A stretch of 64,000 nt of DNA from Myxococcales bacterium (GTDB lineage: Bacteria; Myxococcota; UBA727; VGSZ01). Positions 56,182-62,916 of this stretch are shown piece after piece. The stretch's first letter is position 1, and every line of letters starts with the position of its first letter. A program made the translations under genes and the position numbers. The stretch spans positions 19,108-83,107 of the forward strand of contig JAHFED010000022.1 in assembly GCA_023248635.1 (NCBI GenBank), written 5' to 3'. The notes beneath the pieces are model-generated. The model did not search any database, was not told the DNA's origin, and saw only the letters and a list, made by a program, of their open reading frames with translations.

Positions 56182-56247
56182 CTCGGCCCCCAGCCCCAGA
56201 ATTCACCGACACGCGCAGCGCTGTCGGTGAATTGGGTGGGGGCCGAG
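56182..56247. terminator. large two-part hairpin between convergent genes (family-2 core)
   Basis: Outer arms CTCGGCCCCCA (56182-56192) and TGGGGGCCGAG (56237-56247) enclose inner arms AATTCACCGACA (56201-56212 region) and TGTCGGTGAATT (56222-56233). The structure lies between the stops of the LCCL gene (plus) and the 68-residue gene (minus). It could end both transcripts, although no U-run follows. Its inner core is the family-2 repeat also seen at 55178-55209. Confidence 0.6.
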
Positions 56248-56305
56248 TCGCAATCGCCATTCTTCACGGGCATCCCGTCGCTCCGACGTCGACGTCGGCC
56301 CCTCG

Positions 56306-56512
56306 CTAGGACTTCTTCTTGTCGAGCACGCCCGGTTGTTTCTGTGACGTTGCGGAGTCGACGGGCTTCACCGAACCCATGGCCGGGCGCGCCGTCGTTG
56401 CCGCTCTCTCGGCTCGGGTCGTCACCTCGGCGAAGGAGGGGATCTCGGCCCGCGCCATCGACGACGACGCGGTGATGAGCTCGTCGAGCCCGTCATTGGT
56501 CTCACGCGTCAT
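56306..56512 (-). CDS. small protein of unknown function (68 aa)
   Basis: This short polar protein has no signal peptide. It begins MTRETNDGLDELITASSSM and ends QPGVLDKKKS; Thr, Ala and Ser are common and one amphipathic helix (EIPSFAEVTTRAERAATTA) is likely. The start ATG at 56512 has GGAGA just upstream and overlaps the stop of the previous gene (ATGA), which makes both ends credible and implies translational coupling with it. No family is recognised. Confidence 0.68.
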   Translation of the reverse strand: MTRETNDGLDELITASSSMARAEIPSFAEVTTRAERAATTARPAMGSVKPVDSATSQKQPGVLDKKKS

Positions 56513-56940
56513 CGGGTCTCCTTCTGCCTGAGCGCGATTTGCAACAAATAGAAGGCGTCGTCGCCGCCGACGTTGGCGACGTCGAAGCGGGCGCCATAGC
56601 CCTTGGTGTCGAGGATCTTCCGCAGCGGCTCGGTCAGCGCCGCCAAGCGCGCGTCGTTGCTGTGAGTGGCCTTGAGCTCCTGGCCGAGGGCGGTCACCGC
56701 GAAGAGGGAGGGGATGTGTTTGAGATCGATGGCGTGGGTCCAGCCGTCGGCCTTGAAGGGGACCGCGGCGTTGGCCTCGAAGTAGGTTGCGATGGCGGTG
56801 GAGGCAATCTTGACGAGGCCATCGGCGGCCTTCGCGAGCCGCAGCGGATCGACACCCCGCATCCTGGCCGCCGCCTCGGCGGGGCGGGTCTTGGCCAGCT
56901 GACGGGGGGCAGCGACGTCGGCGGCGTTCGGCTTGCGCAT
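56509..56940 (-). CDS. uncharacterised 143-residue protein
   Basis: Residues about 25-140 form an alpha/beta globular sequence (LRLAKAADGLVKIASTAIATYFEANAAVPFKADGWTHAIDLKHIPSLFAVTALGQELKATHSNDARLAALTEPLRKIL is the core region; GGDDAFYLLQIAL near the end). It has no signal peptide or cysteine motif. The ATG at 56940 is chosen over longer frames because it gives a sensible N-terminus (MRKPNAADVAAPRQLAKTR). It overlaps the small gene after it by four bases. It is divergent from the FrnE/DsbA gene. No function is assigned. Confidence 0.7.
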   Translation of the reverse strand: MRKPNAADVAAPRQLAKTRPAEAAARMRGVDPLRLAKAADGLVKIASTAIATYFEANAAVPFKADGWTHAIDLKHIPSLFAVTALGQELKATHSNDARLAALTEPLRKILDTKGYGARFDVANVGGDDAFYLLQIALRQKETR

Positions 56941-57094
56941 GCCGCCGAGGTTTCCACAGCGCGAGCGTCGTCGACAACGGCAGAGACGCCTTGAGACGGC
57001 GGCGGGATCGATCTCCGGCGGCGGGCACCGTTGTTTCGCTATGCCAAGACTGGGGCATCGATCGCGGCTCGAGGGCGGGCCGGCCGAGGGCGCG

Positions 57095-57790
57095 GTGAAA
57101 CAGCTCCGAGTCGACATCTGGTCCGACGTCGTGTGCCCCTGGTGTTACGTGGGCAAGCGTCGCTTTGAAGCCGCCGTCGCCGAGTTCAGCCACGGCGATG
57201 CCATCGACGTCGTCTGGCGGGCCTTCGAGCTCGATGCGGCTGCGCCGCGCACCGCCGGGCAGGGCAGCTACGCCGAGCAGCTGGCCTCGAAATACGGCAC
57301 CTCGCCCGCCAAAGCAGAGGAGATGATCCAGCAGATGACGTCGACGGCGGCGTCGGAGGGCCTCGAGCTGCATTTCGATCGCTTGTGGCCGAGCAACACC
57401 TTCGATGCCCACCGCTTGCTGCACCTCGCCAGCGCGCGGGGCGTGCAGGAGAAGGTCAACGAGCGCCTGCTGCGCGGATCCATGACCGAGGGTCGTGCCG
57501 TCGGCGAGCCGGAGGTCTTGGTTCGTCTGGCGGTGGACGCGGGGCTCGATGAGCAAGAGACCCGCACCGTGCTGGCGAGCGATGTCTACGGCGACGATGT
57601 GCGGGCCGACGAAGCCGAAGCCCAAGCCATCGGCATCGACGGCGTCCCCTTCTTTGTCCTTGGTGCGCGCTATGCGGTGGCCGGGGCCCAGCCCAAGGAG
57701 CTGCTGGCCGAAGCGCTGAAGAAAGCCTGGGAGAGCGTCGACGACGACACCAACGCCGGGTGGCAGAACTGCGCCCCCGAGGGCTGCTAA
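57095..57790 (+). CDS. FrnE/DsbA-family thiol oxidoreductase
   Basis: This is a 231-residue cytosolic DsbA-like protein. The CPWC active site (Cys14, Cys17) is in the FrnE-type motif IWSDVVCPWCYVGKRRFE, followed by the inserted helical domain (about 60-150) and the cis-proline segment IDGVPFFVLGARYAVAGAQP near residue 190. FrnE proteins oxidise or isomerise thiols; some contribute to oxidative-stress or radiation tolerance. The start is the GTG at 57095, with GAGGG nine bases before it; longer frames are not family-like. It is divergent from the 143-residue gene and followed 44 bp later by the M3 peptidase gene. Confidence 0.93.
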   Translation: MKQLRVDIWSDVVCPWCYVGKRRFEAAVAEFSHGDAIDVVWRAFELDAAAPRTAGQGSYAEQLASKYGTSPAKAEEMIQQMTSTAASEGLELHFDRLWPSNTFDAHRLLHLASARGVQEKVNERLLRGSMTEGRAVGEPEVLVRLAVDAGLDEQETRTVLASDVYGDDVRADEAEAQAIGIDGVPFFVLGARYAVAGAQPKELLAEALKKAWESVDDDTNAGWQNCAPEGC

Positions 57791-57834
57791 AGCTCTCCCT
57801 TGTTCTTCGCTGACAGAGCCTGAAGAACCGGCCC

Positions 57835-59952
57835 ATGAAGCTGCCGTCGCTGCTCGCCCTTGCTCTTTTCTTCAGCGCCGCTCGGGCCACGCCGCCGCCG
57901 CCAGCGGGCGCTTCGCCACCGTCCGCTCCGTTGCCGACCGCGACAACGACGACGACGCCGACCAGTGCGACGGATGTGCCGCCGCTGCGCACGAACTACA
58001 CGCCGGCCGAGTTGACTGCGGCCTGTGAGCAGGCCGAGAAGGACACGGATGCTCGGCTGGCCCGGCTGGTCGCCGTCGCCGACGACAAACGCACTTTTCA
58101 GGACTCCTTTGAGGCCTTCGACTTCGCAGTGGGCGATTACGGTGAAGCGGTGGCGCGTTTGTCCTTCCTGAAGGACATCCATCCCGACGCCGCCGTGCGC
58201 GACGCGGGCTCGGCTTGCGAGGAACGCGGGGGGAAATACAGCGTGGCCCTCTCGGCCCGCACCGACTTGTACCAGGCGATGAAGGGCTATCTCGCCGGCG
58301 CGGGCAAGACCGATAAGATGGATGATGAACAGCGAAGGTTGATTGATCTCACCATGCTGGATTTCAAGCGGAACGGTCTCGAGCTGAACGCCGCGGACCG
58401 CGCCAAGCTGGTGAAGACACGGTCGAGGCTGACCGAGCTCCAAACGCGCTTCTCCAAGAATCTCAACGACGACAAGACCACGTTCACCGTCAAGAAGGTC
58501 GAGCTCGCTGGGATGCCCGAGGACTTCATCGCCGCCCATGCCGACGCGAAGAAGAAGGATGCCTATACGTTGACGACGAAGTATCCGGATTATTATCCGA
58601 TCATGGAGAATGCTCAGAACGAGAAGCTCCGACGAAGGATGGAGGTCGCCTTCATGGGCCGCGGGGGCAAGGCCAATCTCAAGCTCCTCGACGAAGCCGT
58701 CACCTTGCGGGCCCAGGCCGCTCATCTGCTCGGCTACCAGACCCATGTCGACTTCGTCGCCGAAGACCGCATGGCCAAGAACGCGGCCACCATCGCTGCC
58801 TTTCTGACGCGCATGGGGAAGGGTCTCGAGCCCGCCCTCGAGAAAGACACGGCAAAGATGCGGGCCCTGAAGGTCGCCGACACGAAAAACGACAAGGCGG
58901 TGATCAACAGCTGGGACTGGCGCTACTACATGAACCAGATCAAGAAGCGGGACTACGCCGTCGACGACGAAGCGGTGCGCGCCTACTTCCCCGCCGACAA
59001 AGTGCTGGCCGGAATGTTCCAGGTCTACTCGACGCTGTTGGGCATCGAGCTCAAAGAAGTTCCGGGCGCGCCGGTGTGGGCCGAGGGCGTGAAGCTCTAC
59101 GAAGTGCGCGATGCTACGACGAAGAAGGTGGTGGCGAAGTTCTACGCGGACCTCTACCCGCGCGAAGGCAAGTACGGACACGCCGCCGAGTTCACCATGG
59201 CTGCGGGCCACGCCGTCGCCGGCGGCTACCGGATCCCGCTGGCCTGTTTGGTGGTGAATTTTCAGCCGCCCACCAACGGGCAGGTGGCGCGCCTCTCGAT
59301 GGACGAAGTCGACACGCTCTTTCACGAGTTCGGCCACGTCATGCACGAGTCGTTGACGACGGCGCGCTATCCCTCCCAAGCGGGCACGCACACGGCGCTG
59401 GACTTCGTCGAAGCACCCTCCCAGATGCTCGAGAATTGGGCCTACGCCCCCGAGGTGCTCGCGCTGATCTCGTCGGATCCGAAGCACCCGGGCCAAGCGT
59501 TGCCGCCGGATCTCGCGCAGAAGCTCAACGCAGCCCGCAAATACGACGCCGGCGTGCGCTATCCGCGGCAGATTTTCTTGGCGAGCTTCGACCAGTCCAT
59601 CCACACCGTCGACAAAGCCGACGTCGACGCTGTGGCGAAGAAGACCTGGGCGGCGATCATGAAGTTCCCCGAGGACAAAAACGAGCACTTCGCCGCGGGC
59701 TTCGGCCACATGATGGGCGGCTACGACGGCGGCTACTACGGCTACTTGTGGAGCGAGGTCTTCGCGGCCGACATGTTCACGCGCTTCCAGCAGAGCGGCG
59801 TGCTGGACCCCAAGGTGGGGCGCGAGTACCGCGATCGCATCCTCGCCCGCGGGCGCACCGTCGAGCCGATGGTGTTGCTCAAGGACTTTCTCGGTCGCGA
59901 GCCGAGCGAAGAGGCCTTCTTGACGCTCTTGGGCATTCCGTCGGCGAAGTAG
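57835..59952 (+). CDS. M3-family zinc oligopeptidase, probably periplasmic
   Basis: This thimet-type peptidase (705 aa) cleaves short peptides. The zinc motif HEFGHVMHE is at residues 497-505 (His497, Glu498, His501), with the third ligand Glu expected in the following helix (near APSQMLENWAY). The N-terminus MKLPSLLALALFFSAARA is a signal peptide followed by a Pro/Thr/Ala-rich linker, so the enzyme is exported, unlike cytosolic OpdA/PrlC. The C-terminal GHMMGGYDGGYYGYLWSEVFAADMF is typical of the family. The gene stands after FrnE on the same strand and converges with the metallopeptidase-like lipoprotein gene. Confidence 0.95.
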   Translation: MKLPSLLALALFFSAARATPPPPAGASPPSAPLPTATTTTTPTSATDVPPLRTNYTPAELTAACEQAEKDTDARLARLVAVADDKRTFQDSFEAFDFAVGDYGEAVARLSFLKDIHPDAAVRDAGSACEERGGKYSVALSARTDLYQAMKGYLAGAGKTDKMDDEQRRLIDLTMLDFKRNGLELNAADRAKLVKTRSRLTELQTRFSKNLNDDKTTFTVKKVELAGMPEDFIAAHADAKKKDAYTLTTKYPDYYPIMENAQNEKLRRRMEVAFMGRGGKANLKLLDEAVTLRAQAAHLLGYQTHVDFVAEDRMAKNAATIAAFLTRMGKGLEPALEKDTAKMRALKVADTKNDKAVINSWDWRYYMNQIKKRDYAVDDEAVRAYFPADKVLAGMFQVYSTLLGIELKEVPGAPVWAEGVKLYEVRDATTKKVVAKFYADLYPREGKYGHAAEFTMAAGHAVAGGYRIPLACLVVNFQPPTNGQVARLSMDEVDTLFHEFGHVMHESLTTARYPSQAGTHTALDFVEAPSQMLENWAYAPEVLALISSDPKHPGQALPPDLAQKLNAARKYDAGVRYPRQIFLASFDQSIHTVDKADVDAVAKKTWAAIMKFPEDKNEHFAAGFGHMMGGYDGGYYGYLWSEVFAADMFTRFQQSGVLDPKVGREYRDRILARGRTVEPMVLLKDFLGREPSEEAFLTLLGIPSAK

Positions 59953-60004
59953 GCGAGCTCGGTTCTCCGATGAGAGCGGCGGCGCGCGCGCGGCCTTGTG
60001 GGCG

Positions 60005-61048
60005 TCAATGGCCGAGGGCCTTGCGGTGTCCACCAGCTGCGAACCAGGCGAAGATCTTGGGACGCGCCCGCTTCAACGCAGCGGGGTCGACGTGGAACAG
60101 GGCGAAGGACTCTGCGAAGGCCTCCTGGATCGATTCATTGCCATAGTCGGTGGGCGCTGGTTCGCCGTCAGCGGCGTCGCGGTAGGCGTCGATGACGGGC
60201 CCCCGCGAGATGATGTCGTTGGCGCGACCGATGAGATCGTTCGCCTTCTTCTTGTTCCTCTCGGCTTCGCAATAGAGCGCGCGGGAGGGGGCGCCGGCGA
60301 CGGCGTGGCCGATCTCGTGCACCAACGCGTGCAACACCGCGCTGCGCGGTTCGCGGGCGTCGCCTACAAAACGGAAGCGATCACTCTTCACACCAGTTGC
60401 ATACAAGAAAATCTTGGCCTTGCAGCCATTTTGCACATAGAGCGCGGCCCGCGATGGATCACCACCGGCAGCCTTGGGCTCGCGGTCGAAGGGGATGTTG
60501 CGGACCACGTCGAGCTCGACATCGGTGAGCAAGCTCAGCGACTCCGTCAACGCGCGCCGCTCGGCTTCCTCCCATTTTCCCGGCAACTTGGCATCAAGAT
60601 TGAATCGATCACGGATGGCATTTTCACTCAGTGCTGGTTCGTCGGATTTTTCATTGTGGCCGGTCTCGACACGAACATCGCCGTCGAGGGCGACGAAGAC
60701 ACTGATCGGTCTGGTGCTCTTGCCGGCGCGCACGCGGACATCGGCCTCACCGCCGACGTCGCCGTTGCTGAGCATGAGCCAGAGCGCACCAAGCTCAGCG
60801 AGACCCAGCTTCTTGAGGCCGGCCTCGGTGCTGGGGATGTCATGCTCATGGCCCTCGTCGTCGACCCAGACCAGCTTCCGACCCTCGAGCTTGCCGGCCA
60901 GCGCCTGCGCGAGCGCTGCCTTCTGGTCGCTGTCAAAGGCCGGATGCCGCAGCTCGCGGGCGTCGTAGAAGAGGTGCGATCGGGCGCAGCCGACGCCGAG
61001 GACCGCAACGACGGCGAGGGGGGCCACCAGAGTCCTACCGATGCGCAT
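60005..61048 (-). CDS. metallopeptidase-like lipoprotein
   Basis: This is a 347-residue predicted lipoprotein with signal MRIGRTLVAPLAVVAVLGVGC. A zincin motif HEIGHAVAG is present (His244, Glu245, His248), and further on EAFAESFALF offers a Glu that could be the third zinc ligand, as in many gluzincins. The remaining sequence (ELRHPAFDSDQKAALAQALAGKLEGRKLVWVDDEG; ALYVQNGCKAKIFLYATG) is not recognised. Activity is inferred from the motif only. The ATG at 61048 is chosen for the signal peptide; a longer frame to 61198 adds no supported sequence. Two hairpins lie in its presumed leader (61105-61124, 61189-61216). Confidence 0.82.
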   Translation of the reverse strand: MRIGRTLVAPLAVVAVLGVGCARSHLFYDARELRHPAFDSDQKAALAQALAGKLEGRKLVWVDDEGHEHDIPSTEAGLKKLGLAELGALWLMLSNGDVGGEADVRVRAGKSTRPISVFVALDGDVRVETGHNEKSDEPALSENAIRDRFNLDAKLPGKWEEAERRALTESLSLLTDVELDVVRNIPFDREPKAAGGDPSRAALYVQNGCKAKIFLYATGVKSDRFRFVGDAREPRSAVLHALVHEIGHAVAGAPSRALYCEAERNKKKANDLIGRANDIISRGPVIDAYRDAADGEPAPTDYGNESIQEAFAESFALFHVDPAALKRARPKIFAWFAAGGHRKALGH

Positions 61049-61398
61049 CTGTGCTCCGAGTTGCTGGGAACGCCAAAAGGGGCGCCACCGGGGGCCGAAA
61101 GGCCAAGCACCGACGACGGTGCTTGCATCCCCGGTGGCAGCAAGCGGGGCCGTTCCCGCTGCGGCGGTCTTCAAGTGGTAGATGTGAAGCAGCCCCACGA
61201 TGGTTCGTGGGGCTGCCTCTCTTGGCTCCCCAATACCACCGGACGCGAGAAACTTCGATCGACGTTCGTGATCGACCTCGAGCGCGAGCGACGGAAGCGA
61301 CGCTTGGCGCCGATGCCTCGTCGTAGCCCCGCCCGCGAATGGGGCGACGTCCCCACGTTTTTCAAGGGCTGCCCAACAGCACTTGTCTCAACGGGCTG
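61049..61398. other. intergenic region with two hairpins at the edge of the recombinase module
   Basis: No gene is supported in these 350 bp. There are two perfect hairpins: AAGCACCG (61105-61112) with CGGTGCTT (61117-61124) and loop ACGA, and GCAGCCCCACGA (61189-61200) with TCGTGGGGCTGC (61205-61216) and loop TGGT. Neither is followed by a T-run on either strand. The promoter of the lipoprotein gene must lie here, and an attachment site of the recombinase module could too, but none can be recognised. Confidence 0.55.
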
Positions 61399-62193
61399 AT
61401 GGTAGGCACCGACTGTTCCGACGCGCGGCCGGTCCAGACCATCTCGGAGCTGCTGCTGCGCGGCGAAGGGCTCCTCATCGAAGTAGTTGGCGAGGCCTCG
61501 TGGTGGGCAGTTGACGTTGCTGCTGCCGGTGGCCCCCTTGAGGACGTCTTCCAGGCCGTTGCACGCATCCGCTCTGCCCTACGTGCCCGGTGGGTCAGAC
61601 GTGAATTCCGTGGGGACGACGACGGGGGCTTCGGCCGTTGGCCAGGTGAGCCCCTGGATGACAACCGTGTCGAAGCCGAATTCAGTCTGTGCCCACGACA
61701 TGTCGAGCAGGTGGGCCGTGCGGTCTGCTTGGCATTCATGCTGCGCGCGCTGTTTGGATCCGATGACGAAGTTGCCGTGGAGCATCTCTACGATGCGGCT
61801 GTTCTGACGGGGCGGAAGCCGTGGGTCGTAGCCACGCAGCTCGCGCTCCTCCGAGGGAGCCAGGTGGAGATCCTCACGGGGCGGGAATTCCATCGTGCGA
61901 TCGATCGGCTTCGCCATCATGCAAAAGAGGGGCGCAGCGCCTTCGATCTCTACGGCATCGACACTCCCAGTCCGTGGCTTGATGACGACGAGAACCACAT
62001 CGCACCAGACTGCCCGATGTGGCCCATGAACGACCTCGTGGGCCACGTCCTTTTCGACGACTCCAGTGCAGCACATCGAGAGCTTTGGCGCGTTCTTCGC
62101 CGAGATGACCGTCAACGGATGCGCTCACTTTTCTGCGCCATCGTGGGCGAACCAGAGCCCAACACCACGACTGGCGATGGAACACCATTCTGA
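61399..62193 (+). CDS. uncharacterised protein at the head of the recombinase module
   Basis: The protein has 264 residues from the ATG at 61399 (a longer frame starts at 61339). It is acidic and helical with a few aromatic-rich stretches (WWAVDVAAAGGPLEDVFQAV, CPMWPMNDLVGHVLFDDSSAAHRELWRVL) and two to five cysteines. No domain is recognised. It is followed after 14 bp by the dead resolvase gene with a strong ribosome-binding site. The density of the GTCGAC hexamer, very high in the rest of the window, falls from here to the end. It may be a regulatory or accessory gene of the mobile module. Confidence 0.6.
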   Translation: MVGTDCSDARPVQTISELLLRGEGLLIEVVGEASWWAVDVAAAGGPLEDVFQAVARIRSALRARWVRREFRGDDDGGFGRWPGEPLDDNRVEAEFSLCPRHVEQVGRAVCLAFMLRALFGSDDEVAVEHLYDAAVLTGRKPWVVATQLALLRGSQVEILTGREFHRAIDRLRHHAKEGRSAFDLYGIDTPSPWLDDDENHIAPDCPMWPMNDLVGHVLFDDSSAAHRELWRVLRRDDRQRMRSLFCAIVGEPEPNTTTGDGTPF

Positions 62194-62207
62194 CCGAGGA
62201 GGACGAC

Positions 62208-62699
62208 ATGACGACGACGAGACCAGGCGACCAGTTGTTGGAGACGATGCTGAAGGACTTCACCCGTTTCGAGAGCGAGCTTCGCAGCAAGAGAGCCAGG
62301 CTGGCGCACGCAGCACGTCGTGAACGGATTGCGAAGGCCAAGTCAACCGATCGGGCTGTCGTGCTCTATGCCCGAGCACGAGGTCCGGAAGGCGCAGGTG
62401 CCGAGGTTGCTTCTGCCGAGGCGCAGCTCCGGCGGTTGCGCTCGTGGGCAGCAGACAGCGGCACCCGTGTGGCTGCGGAGTACGTCGACCTTGGTGTTGG
62501 AGCCAACGAGAAGGTGAAGCCAGCGTTCTCGAAGATGCTCAACGAGGTGACCGACGGCACCCATGATGTGGGGATCGTCGCTGTCACGAGCCTGACCCGT
62601 CTCTCGCGCAACATCGGCGCGTTGGTGAAGACGCGGGCGAAGCTCGGGCGCAGAGGCATTTCGATCGAGACCATCGAGTCGGCCGATGAAGAAACATGA
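62208..62699 (+). CDS. catalytically dead serine-recombinase-like protein
   Basis: The protein has 163 residues. Residues about 50-145 clearly follow the resolvase catalytic fold: VVLYARARGPE, a QLRRLRSWAADSGTRVAAEYVD segment, DVGIVAVTSLTRLSRN. In active enzymes the strand ends YARVS with the nucleophile serine; here it reads YARAR, so the serine position holds Arg58. The arginines of LTRLSRN are kept. There is no DNA-binding or zinc-ribbon domain; instead a 45-residue charged helix precedes the fold (LLETMLKDFTRFESELRSKRARL). Start ATG 62208 has AGGAGG at ideal distance. It is placed between an unknown gene and the active recombinase. It may be an accessory or inhibitory partner of that enzyme. 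Confidence 0.8.
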   Translation: MTTTRPGDQLLETMLKDFTRFESELRSKRARLAHAARRERIAKAKSTDRAVVLYARARGPEGAGAEVASAEAQLRRLRSWAADSGTRVAAEYVDLGVGANEKVKPAFSKMLNEVTDGTHDVGIVAVTSLTRLSRNIGALVKTRAKLGRRGISIETIESADEET

Positions 62700-62916
62700 G
62701 GCCATCCCGCCGCCAAGACCCTTGATGATCAGGGGCTACCCGACGTTCCACGAGCCGAAGCACCACAGGGTCGGCACGGCTGATGGTGTCCTCGTCGTGA
62801 CCGGAGCGGTTATCGAAGGAACAGCCATCGAAGGCTGGGAGTTGGCCGAGATGGTTTCCATGGTCCTCCGTGACGAGGCTGACGTGGTCGAGGAGGTCGA
62901 CGATGCGCAAGATTGA
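62686..62916 (+). CDS. small protein between the dead and active recombinases
   Basis: This 76-residue protein overlaps both neighbours: it starts 14 bases before the end of the dead resolvase gene and ends 14 bases into the large recombinase gene. It reads MKKHEAIPPPRPLMIRGYP then TFHEPKHHRVGTADGVLVVTGAVIEG and an acidic end (EADVVEEVDDAQD). An alternative start is ATG 62725. It has no recognisable domain. The double overlap strongly suggests translational coupling and a role in the same module. A recombination directionality factor would be a reasonable but unproven guess, since these are small proteins encoded next to large serine integrases. Confidence 0.62.
   Translation: MKKHEAIPPPRPLMIRGYPTFHEPKHHRVGTADGVLVVTGAVIEGTAIEGWELAEMVSMVLRDEADVVEEVDDAQD

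Noticed and set aside
57787..60033. Open frame of 748 codons antisense to the M3 peptidase gene
   Set aside because: The peptidase on the other strand has HEFGH and a signal peptide; the antisense frame has no domain.
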